64,000 nt of DNA, from the NCBI GenBank assembly GCA_028710895.1, contig JAQTTH010000008.1:160878-224877 (forward strand). Direction: 5' to 3'. Under the pieces are notes generated by a model. It saw only the letters and a program-made list of their open reading frames with translations. It was not told the DNA's origin and ran no database searches. A program made the translations under genes and the position numbers. Below are positions 1 to 8,505 of this stretch, piece by piece. This DNA is from Paludibacter sp. GTDB taxonomy: Bacteria; Bacteroidota; Bacteroidia; Bacteroidales; Paludibacteraceae. Within the stretch, counting starts at the first letter, position 1; each line of letters opens with the position of its first letter.

Positions 1-2
1 TT

Positions 3-956
3 GATATGGCTGCTTACGCAACAACAGGGGCAAGTGGATCAAGCGCTTCTACGGTTGTGAAAATAGGTTCACTTTCAGGTATTGTTGGTTCAACAGTTGG
101 TGGAGGTACATGGCAAATAGGTAGCGATAATCGTGATGCCACATTCAATGGTATTTTAAATGATGGTGCAACTATCATAAAATCAGGAACAGGATCATGG
201 ACCTTGACAGGGGCAAATCTTATGACTTCCCTTTTTAATATTAATGGAGGAAAAGTAATTGCAGCGAACACAACGGGTAGTGCAACCGGAACGGGTGTAG
301 TTTATGTGAATAATACTGGTACAATTAGCGGAAACGGAATCATTTCGGGTTCAGTTGTTATTTATTCGGGTGGAACCATACAGCCCGGTACCAGTGCAAT
401 TGGGACCCTAACATTGGGTAGTGCTTTTGTACTTCAAACAGGTTCAAAAACAATAATCAAAGTATCAGGAACAGCAAATGACAAAATAGCAATAACAAGT
501 ACAGCAGTTCTGAAAGGCACACTTGAAATGAACAATATTGGTGCAAACTATCAGGCAGGAAACAGTTACACAATTCTTACTGCTTCTTCAATTACGGGAC
601 AATTTGATGCCATTTCGCCTGCTCAACCCGCAGAAGGCCTGAAATGGAACGTATCCAGGATTAACGAAGGTATTATTTCAGTAGATGTAGCCGATGGTAT
701 TGAGGATATTACCGGCTCTTCTATCCGGGTATATCCAAACTTAGTGAACGATTTCTGTAATGTGTCTATTGGTGGACTTAATAATGATGTGAAAATTGAT
801 TTGATTAATTCAGTGGGTGTAGAAGTTTTATCCCATATTTCGACCACAGGCACAGAAGCCTATCAAATGAATCTGAGCAATCTGAATCCAGGTCTATATT
901 TTGTTCGGATAACAAATAGTGGTAAAACTTATCTACGTAAAATTGTAAAGAAATAA
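3..956 (+). CDS. T9SS-sorted autotransporter-repeat-like surface protein (3' part)
   Basis: The reading frame is open to the left edge, so only the C-terminal ~317 residues are present. The visible part is rich in Gly, Thr, Ser and Asn and reads as parallel beta-helix repeats of the autotransporter-associated beta-strand type (GTGSWTLTGAN, GTISGNGIISGSVVI). The last ~80 residues form a type A T9SS sorting domain: VYPNLVNDF, then a beta-rich segment, LNPGLYFVRI and a basic end YLRKIVKK. This predicts export through the outer membrane and attachment to the cell surface. Ligand or function cannot be told. A strong terminator follows directly. Confidence 0.8.
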   Translation, partial: DMAAYATTGASGSSASTVVKIGSLSGIVGSTVGGGTWQIGSDNRDATFNGILNDGATIIKSGTGSWTLTGANLMTSLFNINGGKVIAANTTGSATGTGVVYVNNTGTISGNGIISGSVVIYSGGTIQPGTSAIGTLTLGSAFVLQTGSKTIIKVSGTANDKIAITSTAVLKGTLEMNNIGANYQAGNSYTILTASSITGQFDAISPAQPAEGLKWNVSRINEGIISVDVADGIEDITGSSIRVYPNLVNDFCNVSIGGLNNDVKIDLINSVGVEVLSHISTTGTEAYQMNLSNLNPGLYFVRITNSGKTYLRKIVKK

Positions 957-973
957 TAAACCACAAGCTTAAA

Positions 974-1012
974 AAAACAGCCGCAGCCGGTAATTCCGAC
1001 TGCGGCTGTTTT
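974..1012. terminator. Bidirectional intrinsic terminator
   Basis: A 13-bp perfect stem (AAAACAGCCGCAG at 974-986 with its complement at 1000-1012) encloses a 13-nt loop. It is flanked by T-rich sequence on the plus strand and by an A7 run at 971-977, which is a T tail on the minus strand. It lies between the convergent surface-protein gene and the polysaccharide block and can end both transcripts. Confidence 0.9.
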
Positions 1013-1045
1013 AATTTGAATCAGGCCTTTGTTTGAATTAATTGA

Positions 1046-2908
1046 CTAGCCTGAATAATTACTTTTTGCCAGATTCAATTTGATTACGTTCTTAATTCGT
1101 TGTAAAACCAGCTCAACCAACCAGGGTACAAGTTTATTTGTCCAACGCTGTGGGTGTGTTGTAATCATAATTTCCGAATACTGATTCGTTGTTTTGAGCC
1201 AATTGATAAGGTCCGAAGTTTTATGCACTTCTATCTTTTGGGAATTCTTCTCCCCTCCTATCATTTTATCCCGTACATTGAATCGGTCACCATTCCACAT
1301 ACGCCCTGTATCGGTGAAATAATATATTTTTTTATTCTTGTGTTTTTCAACGTTTAGAAAATCAAAATAGGGTTCGCCAATAATACCATAATCGTGATAA
1401 TCGTAAGTTTTCCAAAGTTTCCGGTTATCCCATTTCGACGTTGGACTTCCATGCATGCTTATCGTTACTACCGGGTAAAACTCTCTGAAATAAGCAAGTT
1501 GTTTTTCAAAAAACTGAATTGCTTTCGCTTCATCTCCATTGAAGATAGACATTTCTTCGTAGTGATAACCAATCTCATGGCCCAATGCAGCAATCTCCCT
1601 TATTATATGTGGTTTATTACTTTGCGGCACATACCTGAAATAATAGGTGGATCGAATACCATGGGCTGCTTCTATTTGGGCGGTAGCCAACGAATTTTCA
1701 GCTTTTAAATCCACATCATGACGCAATATAATATACCTTCCTTTCGTCTTACCTTCACAATAATCCTGAAATGTATAAAATGAATAGCCAGCCTTTTTTG
1801 CCGCAGTTAATAAATAATCATATACAGTGAGTGAAAAATCTCTTTTTATACATTGTCTGCTTATGGGATACTCTTCAATAAGTTTGACAAAAAATCCTGT
1901 TACATCAATTTTGTCAGCAAGCATCTTTTGGCGCCGATCTTCAAAAAAGGTATCCCTATCGGGAGTATCAATTATTTCAGAAATACATTTTATTAAATTT
2001 TCCGATTCATTTATTTTGAAACCAAAAGTCAGGTTGTATACATGTTCTAATTCTTCCAACACACTGATTTTACCAACAAAACCACTAAAACGAACCGAAG
2101 GTGTTCCCAACAGTGCTGCTTCGACAGACATACTCTGACTATCTGAAATAAGCATTGATGCAAATCCAATTACATGATGAATATCAGCCTGATCTATTTT
2201 TAGCTGATAAGCCGATAAGGATGGATCCAGTTCACCTTCGGAAGTAATATAAATTGAAAATCCACGTGCATTGGCCTTCTCAATAATCCGGTGAACTAAC
2301 TTCAGGTTTAATCCCTTAATTCCATCGTCGTGGTGCGCCGAGAGTTTCACAAGTCTGACTAACCAGTATTGGTCTGATTGAATATATTTACGAACAATAG
2401 CAAGTTCGGGAGTAAAATAATCAGGATGAAGATACGCCAGTTTCATATAGCCTTTATAGGAAATCTTCTTCTTTTCCCACCTCCCCACATTACACACTTC
2501 GGGCGTGACAATAGCCGTTGAGAAAGGATATGTAAGCCTTGCCAGGTTTCTAATCACGTCGTAATCATCCTCCAGGACTGTAAGAGCTGTTTTATTGAGT
2601 AAAAATGCAGCCTGAGCAATAGAAGAGTCAGTACCCACTAACACATCTGCCTTCCATCCCGACGCAATTCTGACAACCTTTACCGAACGGTAAATCGATT
2701 CAAAAAACATATGTAGTTTTGTCCGGGTCTTATGATATCCTCTGTGAATATTTTCGTATTGAAAACCCTCCTTCATTACAAGATATTCCAACATATCCTT
2801 GGATTTTATCAATACCTTCACTTCATGTCCCCGGTCTTTCAGCTCTTTTATTATGTTTTTACTAAAATGAAACTGCGCCGGATGTCCAAGATAAAACAGG
2901 ATTTTCAT
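1046..2908 (-). CDS. DUF354 glycosyltransferase-like / polysaccharide deacetylase-like fusion
   Basis: Two domains are joined in one 620-residue protein. Residues 1-350 match the DUF354 (COG1817) GT-B-like fold, with GHPAQFHF near the N-terminus, SYKGYMKLAYLHPDYF (150-165), AHHDDGIKGL (191-200) and SDSQSMSVEAALLGTP (255-270). Residues ~370-600 look like a NodB/CE4-type deacetylase: RHDVD (396-400) holds the metal-binding Asp pair and GHEIGYHYE (443-451) the second motif region. It is the last gene of the minus-strand polysaccharide block and lies next to a stand-alone DUF354 gene. The likely role is making and N-deacetylating part of a surface glycan. The substrate is not visible. Confidence 0.75.
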   Translation of the reverse strand: MKILFYLGHPAQFHFSKNIIKELKDRGHEVKVLIKSKDMLEYLVMKEGFQYENIHRGYHKTRTKLHMFFESIYRSVKVVRIASGWKADVLVGTDSSIAQAAFLLNKTALTVLEDDYDVIRNLARLTYPFSTAIVTPEVCNVGRWEKKKISYKGYMKLAYLHPDYFTPELAIVRKYIQSDQYWLVRLVKLSAHHDDGIKGLNLKLVHRIIEKANARGFSIYITSEGELDPSLSAYQLKIDQADIHHVIGFASMLISDSQSMSVEAALLGTPSVRFSGFVGKISVLEELEHVYNLTFGFKINESENLIKCISEIIDTPDRDTFFEDRRQKMLADKIDVTGFFVKLIEEYPISRQCIKRDFSLTVYDYLLTAAKKAGYSFYTFQDYCEGKTKGRYIILRHDVDLKAENSLATAQIEAAHGIRSTYYFRYVPQSNKPHIIREIAALGHEIGYHYEEMSIFNGDEAKAIQFFEKQLAYFREFYPVVTISMHGSPTSKWDNRKLWKTYDYHDYGIIGEPYFDFLNVEKHKNKKIYYFTDTGRMWNGDRFNVRDKMIGGEKNSQKIEVHKTSDLINWLKTTNQYSEIMITTHPQRWTNKLVPWLVELVLQRIKNVIKLNLAKSNYSG

Positions 2909-2939
2909 AGGTTTGTAAATTTAATTAGCACTACGTTTA

Positions 2940-4025
2940 TCATTTAAACCGCAGTTGGTATTCAGGATCTTGCTTCATTAGAGTCTTACTGTCTGGATAA
3001 TTTTCGACAAACCAGCAATAAAAAGCTGTAACATCCAGCTTCTCTTCCAATAACCGTTGCTTTCTTACTGCAAAAATTGTTTTTAGATTCCCGGTACTTA
3101 TCAACTCTTCTATTTTCCGAAAGAACTCATCACTTTTCTCAGGTAAGAAACTAAAACACAATCCGTATTTATTTTCCAGTTCATTAGGTACCGCTAATCT
3201 TCCGGCAAAACTATTGCATTTTACAGCCGGAGTTCCCAATACTGCTGCTTCAGATGTCATCGTCTGACTATCTCCTATCATTAGCGTTGCATAATAAATA
3301 AGTGAGTGTATCTTATCGGGTGATAAAACAAGTTGGTAACTTTTAAACTCTTCATCAATATTTCGCTCGGAAGTAATAAACACCCGCCCTTTTTTCTTCA
3401 GTACCTCAATCAATTTTCGTTTGTTCTCAATTGATAAACCCTGAACACCTACATCGTGATGCGCCTTGAAAGCATTAAACCGCAACACAAAATACGGTTC
3501 ACCTTCGGTTAAACCAATCTCCTGAAGAATTGCTGGATCGGGTTTAAAACGATTGGGATGAAGGTAAGCTAATTCGTGATAACCGGGATATGAAATTGCA
3601 TTTTTTGTTGCTCTGACTGTACAATCCGGACTCAAAACAACATCGGCATACGGATGTGCATATTTTACAAAAAGCGGTTCCACCTCATCATCGTCATCGT
3701 CCAGAATGATAGAATGCATTTTTGTGAGTCGGGATATATGTGCAAGCGTGAGTGATGAACCAAAACCAATATCTATCTTGTTTTGTCGTACCAGTTTCCA
3801 CAATTTGTAGTTATAGCTAAACTGCAAAAAAACTTTTCCCAATAGTGAATCATGCATTCCACCCAGGTAAGTAAACGGTATATCGTACTTTTGCAGCAAT
3901 ACAATGGCTGATGGAATATCTTTGACCGTAACATGCACATGATGACCTCGCCTAATAAGTTCGGCATAGGTGTTACGAAGCAAGTGTACATGAGCCGGAT
4001 GCGCTATATCCATAAGTATATTCAT
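2940..4025 (-). CDS. DUF354 family protein, glycosyltransferase-like
   Basis: This 361-residue protein is homologous throughout to the N-terminal half of the next gene downstream. Shared blocks are GYHELAYLHPNRFKP (148-162), AHHDVGVQGL (188-197), ITSERNIDEEF, GDSQTMTSEAAVLGTP and KLDVTAFY near the end. DUF354 proteins resemble UDP-GlcNAc 2-epimerases and GT-B glycosyltransferases and occur in exopolysaccharide and archaeal glycan loci. An acidic run, DDDDDE at 109-114, is unusual. It starts at ATG 3 bases after the FemAB-like gene ends, so the two are probably translationally coupled. Catalytic activity is not proven for the family. Confidence 0.75.
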   Translation of the reverse strand: MNILMDIAHPAHVHLLRNTYAELIRRGHHVHVTVKDIPSAIVLLQKYDIPFTYLGGMHDSLLGKVFLQFSYNYKLWKLVRQNKIDIGFGSSLTLAHISRLTKMHSIILDDDDDEVEPLFVKYAHPYADVVLSPDCTVRATKNAISYPGYHELAYLHPNRFKPDPAILQEIGLTEGEPYFVLRFNAFKAHHDVGVQGLSIENKRKLIEVLKKKGRVFITSERNIDEEFKSYQLVLSPDKIHSLIYYATLMIGDSQTMTSEAAVLGTPAVKCNSFAGRLAVPNELENKYGLCFSFLPEKSDEFFRKIEELISTGNLKTIFAVRKQRLLEEKLDVTAFYCWFVENYPDSKTLMKQDPEYQLRFK

Positions 4026-4027
4026 TG

Positions 4028-5029
4028 CTACTTTTTCTTTAGAATTTGAATTACCTTTTTACCTAAACGATACAACAGTGGTTTACAAATATATAAATAT
4101 CTGCCATGTTCTACCAGCTTTCCACCAAATTTAGATTTAAATTCCCTTACACCATAACCCTCGTCGGGCTTACCGGCTCCCATCATATCAAAGCAAGCGT
4201 ATCCGTTCGATGCTGCATATTCAATACCAGCCCAGGTAGCCACAGTCGAAGGAAATACATTCTTATATTTTCCATCCAATCCGCAAACAAACCATTCATA
4301 AACGGCCTTTCCGGGCAGTAACACACAAACACTCCCTCCTATTACAATATCCTTGTATTTTATCACAAACAATTTTCCAAATGAACCTGAAACTAATTTT
4401 TGGAAGAATTCCAGTGGAAACAAGGGCGTCTTTATTCGTGTCTTATATAATTCATCCAATATGGTATAATACGCATTCACATCGGCCATATCAGTTGTTT
4501 CCAACCATTCAGCACCTTGTTTCTGTGTAAGCCTTACATCCCGTCGTTTAGTGCTGTTAAGCTGCATAAGGGCCCTATCAACATCGTTGGTAATAACCTG
4601 AAAATTCAGGTGTGGCTGAAATCTAAAACCAGACAACCTGAAACCATCATCAAAAGCAGAATAATCGTTGTAATTTCGGATTTCAATATAAATAGCCTCT
4701 TTTGAGAGTTGTCGGGTAACGTGGGTAAGAAGTTGTTGTATAGTTCCTGTCGCTGTGTCATTATCAATCAATAATCCACCCGGAACAATGGCGCGTTGGC
4801 TAAAATATCGTTTCAACCTATTGCCATCAGATATAATGTATCCGCAGATAACAGCTTTCAGCGTATCACGTTCAGAAACAGCAAAGACAAAGGGTTTTAA
4901 AAACGAAAGGGAATTGTAGAAATTGTAACATGCCTGTGTTTGAAAAAACGATGCAGTATCTGACCTCAGCACAAGGTCGTTCCACTGTTTCGTATCAATA
5001 TCAGCATATGTAGAGTGAATTTTTATCAT
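4028..5029 (-). CDS. FemAB/GNAT-like acyltransferase
   Basis: The protein (~333 residues from the ATG; an upstream GTG would add four) has the two-lobed GNAT layout of the FemAB / BioF2-like acetyltransferase group. Recognisable parts are LNSTKRRDVRLTQKQGAEW, an acyl-binding strand followed by VIGGSVCVLLPGKAVYEW, and the C-terminal FDMMGAGKPDEGYGVREFK, typical of exopolysaccharide-associated members. Such proteins transfer acyl or aminoacyl groups to sugars or peptides at the cytoplasmic membrane face. Its position in an operon with glycosyltransferases suggests that it decorates a lipid-linked sugar. The donor and acceptor are unknown. Confidence 0.75.
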   Translation of the reverse strand: MIKIHSTYADIDTKQWNDLVLRSDTASFFQTQACYNFYNSLSFLKPFVFAVSERDTLKAVICGYIISDGNRLKRYFSQRAIVPGGLLIDNDTATGTIQQLLTHVTRQLSKEAIYIEIRNYNDYSAFDDGFRLSGFRFQPHLNFQVITNDVDRALMQLNSTKRRDVRLTQKQGAEWLETTDMADVNAYYTILDELYKTRIKTPLFPLEFFQKLVSGSFGKLFVIKYKDIVIGGSVCVLLPGKAVYEWFVCGLDGKYKNVFPSTVATWAGIEYAASNGYACFDMMGAGKPDEGYGVREFKSKFGGKLVEHGRYLYICKPLLYRLGKKVIQILKKK

Positions 5030-5045
5030 ACTTCTTAACACAAAC

Positions 5046-5726
5046 TTAATGTTGGTACTTTTTTATTGAAATTAGCAACCAGGGACTTTGAGAATACCAT
5101 TTTGACAAGCCCAACCATTTTTCAAAAAATTCAAATAACCAAACCAATCTACTGTTCGATGAAAGTGGTAAAGGAAGCCAGTTCATTCCTTTCATTTCTA
5201 CAATATCAAAGGAATATTTTTTGAGTATCGATTTGAGTTCATCAAACTTAATCTCTTTGTATGGATGTGCCCCTTTTCTTATATGCCTGATTTTTCTCAA
5301 CAAAAATCTCCAGCTATCGGGGTTGTTGTACATAAATACAAACCTGCCCTGATCAGACAATAAATTATTTATTTTAGCAAAGAATTTATCTAAATCATCA
5401 AAATAACCCAATGCTTCAATACATAGAATTAATGAAAACGTTTCTGTTATTTCAACTTCTATAAAATCACCCTGAAGTGTTACTATATTGTTATTGCGAG
5501 AGGATAATATATTTAAAGCCTCAACATCAAGATCAACAACTTTAATATTTTTTGAATACTCATAAAGCGGTAATGCAAATCTGCCAGAGCCTCCCGCGAC
5601 ATCCAGAATGTTATCAAATCTATTTTCAGCATTTCTTAGTACAAATTCAATTTGCTTTCTAAATTTGTACTTACCTACCCGATTGTTATAGGTCTTTTTA
5701 TTTGAAAAATCCCACTGATATTCCAT
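5046..5726 (-). CDS. Class I SAM-dependent methyltransferase
   Basis: A 226-residue Rossmann-fold methyltransferase. Motif I is ILDVAGGSGRFALPLY (40-55), an acidic residue follows in IKVVDLDVEAL, and the motif IV region reads SLILCIEALGYFDD. It lies between FemAB-like and GT4 genes in the polysaccharide operon, with about 20 bases on each side. The probable role is O- or N-methylation of a sugar or of a lipid-linked intermediate, but sequence alone does not give the acceptor. Confidence 0.8.
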   Translation of the reverse strand: MEYQWDFSNKKTYNNRVGKYKFRKQIEFVLRNAENRFDNILDVAGGSGRFALPLYEYSKNIKVVDLDVEALNILSSRNNNIVTLQGDFIEVEITETFSLILCIEALGYFDDLDKFFAKINNLLSDQGRFVFMYNNPDSWRFLLRKIRHIRKGAHPYKEIKFDELKSILKKYSFDIVEMKGMNWLPLPLSSNSRLVWLFEFFEKWLGLSKWYSQSPWLLISIKKYQH

Positions 5727-5749
5727 ACTTATTTTGATTTTACTAACCG

Positions 5750-6691
5750 CTAACAGGGCAACTTGCTTTTTTCTACTTTTTCATACACTCTTAAAACCTT
5801 TGCTGCTACCGTATTCATATCAAGCCCCATTTCCTCTATACGACTCCGACCGTTAGTGCGTGCCACAAAGCTAATTGCTTGTTGAAGTTTCTCAGCCACA
5901 TTGTTGAGATTGTAAGTAGTGATAAAACATCCCTTCGTATTATGTATCACCTGCCGGACATCCCCCACTTCAACCGAAACTATCGGACAATTGCAAGCCA
6001 TTGCTTCTTTTATAACCTGTGGCGAACCTTCGGTAAAACTTGTCAGTAATAAAACATCAACTGCATTCAGCAATATCACTACCTCTTCACGACTGTAACC
6101 CTTCAGTTCAATCAGTCTTGTATCAGTTACTAATGCACTTGCAGTCTTTGCCAGTTCCGGGTTCTTCACTGCTATATCGAATGCCCCTGCAAAAAGAACT
6201 AATTTTTCATCATTGAAACCCAACATCTTGCGAGCTTCTTGCTTATCCATTGGTACAAACAAATCAGTATTCACACCACACGGTATCAAAGAGTACTTTG
6301 CTTTATTTCTTAAGTCCCCTTTAGGGGATTTAGGGGCCATTTTTTCCGAAACAAAGATATTGTGCTTTGAAAACAGCATGTTCAGGCGCGACAACAGAAA
6401 AACCCGGGGGACATTAATGTCGCTGCCATGATAAGTAGTAACAACAGGGATTATCCTTTGAGTGTTTGCCAGCAAACCCGATAAGCCATAATGTGCATGA
6501 ATTAAATCCGGTTTATATTGCCGAAGTTTTTCAAGAAGCCTCTTTCGGTTTTTCAAGTAACCAGTAAATCCTTTACCCTCTATGCAAAAATAATCAATCT
6601 CTACCCCAACATTCGACAACGAATCGGCTTGCTCCACAATAAATGGTGCTATCCGACCGGAATTCTTGCTGCAAACAATCAACACTTTCAT
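5750..6691 (-). CDS. Glycosyltransferase family 4 (GT-B)
   Basis: A 313-residue GT-B enzyme with DLIHAHYGLSG (62-72) and TYHGSDINVPR in the acceptor domain. The donor-binding stretch is TEGSPQVIKEAMACNCPIV, carrying the GT4 E-x7-E pair. It would transfer a sugar from a nucleotide donor onto a lipid-linked glycan. Residues 119-127 (APKSPKGDL) are encoded by a copy of the dispersed CCCCTTTAGGGG repeat found elsewhere in this block. A mobile or palindromic repeat therefore seems to have been absorbed in frame into a surface loop without breaking the gene. Confidence 0.85.
   Translation of the reverse strand: MKVLIVCSKNSGRIAPFIVEQADSLSNVGVEIDYFCIEGKGFTGYLKNRKRLLEKLRQYKPDLIHAHYGLSGLLANTQRIIPVVTTYHGSDINVPRVFLLSRLNMLFSKHNIFVSEKMAPKSPKGDLRNKAKYSLIPCGVNTDLFVPMDKQEARKMLGFNDEKLVLFAGAFDIAVKNPELAKTASALVTDTRLIELKGYSREEVVILLNAVDVLLLTSFTEGSPQVIKEAMACNCPIVSVEVGDVRQVIHNTKGCFITTYNLNNVAEKLQQAISFVARTNGRSRIEEMGLDMNTVAAKVLRVYEKVEKSKLPC
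6314..6338. repeat. Dispersed CCCCTTTAGGGG repeat inside a GT4 gene
   Basis: The sequence GTCCCCTTTAGGGGATTTAG and its continuation carries the same palindromic core, CCCCTTTAGGGG, as the inverted pair at 8384-8408 and 8481-8505. Here it lies wholly inside a reading frame and encodes APKSPKGDL. Confidence 0.75.
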
Positions 6692-6846
6692 TTTAATTAC
6701 GAATTACACAAATTTAATACGAATTACACGCATTACACGAATTAGATTTAGTGGTTCTTTGTACTCTTACTGTCTTAGTGGTTAATCTTATTTTTCTTCT
6801 CTCTTTATTCGTGTAATTAGCATCCCTAAAATTCGTGAAATTCGTT
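6692..6846. repeat. Dispersed intergenic repeat, 'attacacgaatt' type
   Basis: The gap between the GT4 and ArnT-like genes consists of short repeated phrases: AATTACGAATTACAC, CGAATTACACG, CATTACACGAATTAG, then TTAGTGGTTCTTTG, TTAGTGGTTAATC and TTCGTGTAATTAG. The same phrases recur at 30840-30995 and 31372-31440. No gene or clear promoter is seen. Confidence 0.7.
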
Positions 6847-8259
6847 TTATGCAAGACCTCTCCCCGCAAGTTTAAACCAGCTCCAAGCAAGCAAGGCAAC
6901 AAAAAGTGCAGCCATATACCAGTTAAAGTATTTTTTATCCTTACTTTTCAATTTACTGACCCCAAAGGCAGCAATCATTAATAAAAATGGTAAGGCCGGT
7001 TGATGGAAGCGCTCCGCCTGGGCAAAAGAACTAAGAGCAATAATACCTAAGTAACCGATGACAAATGAACCTACAAGGGTATACTCGCTCCATTTCTTAT
7101 TAACTATCACCCATACAATAGCCATGACAATAAAGAAACCCATGAAATTTTTCACATAATTTCCCCCGTGAAACAATTGGGAATTTTGTTGACCTACTGT
7201 ATTTACCATAGTTGGGAAAGGCATGATAATAATAATCGGGGCAAAAACAGCAGAAGATGCATACTTGGCAAATTTATTACCCCCCTCTTGTACAGAACGG
7301 TATTGCATCGATTCGAGTTGATTTGACCGACTGGCCTTCCAAACCTCTTCAACTTCAGTGGATATGCGACCACCAATAAAGAAAGCAACTGTAGCTAACA
7401 CCCAAACTATTAACACTGCACGTTTACCCCAACCCACCACTTTGGTGGACGAAAATACCAACGCTGTAAACAAGGCAAATAAGGCGGTGACTCCCAGTAC
7501 AGTCCGTAAGAAAAAAAGTGAACCAGCTATTACAAGTGGAGGGGCAATTTCTGCAAAATTAAAGTTTTTATTCCTTAACATCGAATCAGCACGTTCCACA
7601 TACCATACTGTCAAAAAAACCATCTCTATTTCTTTGACATGTAATCCACAATAATAAATTAACCCGGGCATTAGCATACAAAAAATAGCTGCCATACGAC
7701 CCACTTCCTCACTAAAGTTGCGAACAGCCAATTTGTAGATAAACAAACAGGTTAATGCTCCATAAAGTGCTTTCAGAAGCCGAGCAATAAAGATAGAATC
7801 ATCTGTTAGAATATATTGAAACCCTAAATAAAGTGAATATCCTGCATCTGAATACCCCCCTTTGAGTGAATCCATAAAGGGTTTTAAACCCTGACCATTC
7901 ATTATTAGACTGTGTACCCAGGTACCTGCATAATTATAATAGCTGGCATCAGCCGATTCAAACTCAAACGGTTTCCCATTTAGTGCTGTATAAAAAAAGT
8001 AACTAAAAATTACCCACGCAAGCCTAATAAAAAAAGCAGTATAAAAAAGATTGTTTCGAAAACGTTTATGTGTATAATTTGCCCATCTTTTAGTCAGTAA
8101 ATTTGAGAAATAAAAGAAACCAATTACTTCTACCAATCCAAATGCGACAAACATAACAGGCAGGGCATGTGCAAAGAATAGCATACTAACAACAACCAAA
8201 GCAGCTACATAAAGCAATATGGCTTTGTCGGTGAAATATTTGGGGAAGTAGTTAAGCAC
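6847..8259 (-). CDS. Multi-pass membrane protein, ArnT/GT39-like glycosyltransferase candidate
   Basis: About 470 residues with roughly ten to twelve hydrophobic segments. An early loop holds FESADASYYNYAG and later GYSDAGYSLYLG, like the acidic first-loop motif of membrane GT-C transferases (ArnT, RgtA-D, GT39 families). These use polyprenyl-phosphate sugars on the periplasmic face. An O-antigen polymerase is the alternative. The frame stays open upstream to a TTG, but the extra ~44 residues are translated dispersed-repeat DNA (KCRLTDSADLKLPPDGGLK), so I chose the GTG at 8259. The exact start is uncertain. Confidence 0.65.
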   Translation of the reverse strand: MLNYFPKYFTDKAILLYVAALVVVSMLFFAHALPVMFVAFGLVEVIGFFYFSNLLTKRWANYTHKRFRNNLFYTAFFIRLAWVIFSYFFYTALNGKPFEFESADASYYNYAGTWVHSLIMNGQGLKPFMDSLKGGYSDAGYSLYLGFQYILTDDSIFIARLLKALYGALTCLFIYKLAVRNFSEEVGRMAAIFCMLMPGLIYYCGLHVKEIEMVFLTVWYVERADSMLRNKNFNFAEIAPPLVIAGSLFFLRTVLGVTALFALFTALVFSSTKVVGWGKRAVLIVWVLATVAFFIGGRISTEVEEVWKASRSNQLESMQYRSVQEGGNKFAKYASSAVFAPIIIIMPFPTMVNTVGQQNSQLFHGGNYVKNFMGFFIVMAIVWVIVNKKWSEYTLVGSFVIGYLGIIALSSFAQAERFHQPALPFLLMIAAFGVSKLKSKDKKYFNWYMAALFVALLAWSWFKLAGRGLA

Positions 8260-8282
8260 GTGGTTAGTTGATAATTGATAGT

Positions 8283-8408
8283 TAATAGTTTCGTTTGTTG
8301 AATCCGCCTTCAATCCACCATCTGGCGGAAGTTTTAAGTCAGCAGAATCTGTCAATCTGCATTTTTCAAATTTATTCTTTTTCTGCCCCAAGCCCCTAAA
8401 GGGGATGT
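8283..8408. repeat. Dispersed repeat upstream of the ArnT-like gene
   Basis: The stretch contains CAGATTGACAGATTCTGCTG and, nearby, a TCCGCC...GGCGGA inverted repeat around CCACCATCT. It runs directly into the 25-bp arm TGCCCCAAGCCCCTAAAGGG at 8384-8408. It can be read through as coding but has the look of intergenic repeat DNA. Confidence 0.55.
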
Positions 8409-8505
8409 TAAGACATAGTTTGTCAAAAAAAATGAAATAAAATGATTCATATTCAAATTATAAGAGACGATAGTAATTTCACATCCCCTTTAGGGGCTTG
8501 GGGCA
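8384..8505. repeat. 122-bp element with 25-bp perfect inverted repeats
   Basis: Bases 8384-8408 and 8481-8505 are exact reverse complements over 25 bp, and each arm contains the palindromic core CCCCTAAAGGGG. The 72-bp centre is AT-rich and non-coding. The structure resembles a MITE or a REP-type doublet. The right arm supplies the last residues and stop region of the neighbouring GT4 gene (PKPLKGM). Confidence 0.8.

Noticed and set aside
6714..6902. Open frame across the gap between GT4 and ArnT-like genes
   Set aside because: It translates dispersed repeat DNA (KTNFTNFRDANYTNKE-like low complexity) and overlaps a real gene.
8260..8391. N-terminal extension of the ArnT-like protein from a TTG
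   Set aside because: The extra residues come from dispersed repeats and 'taactatcaattatc' sequence, not from a membrane-protein N-terminus.
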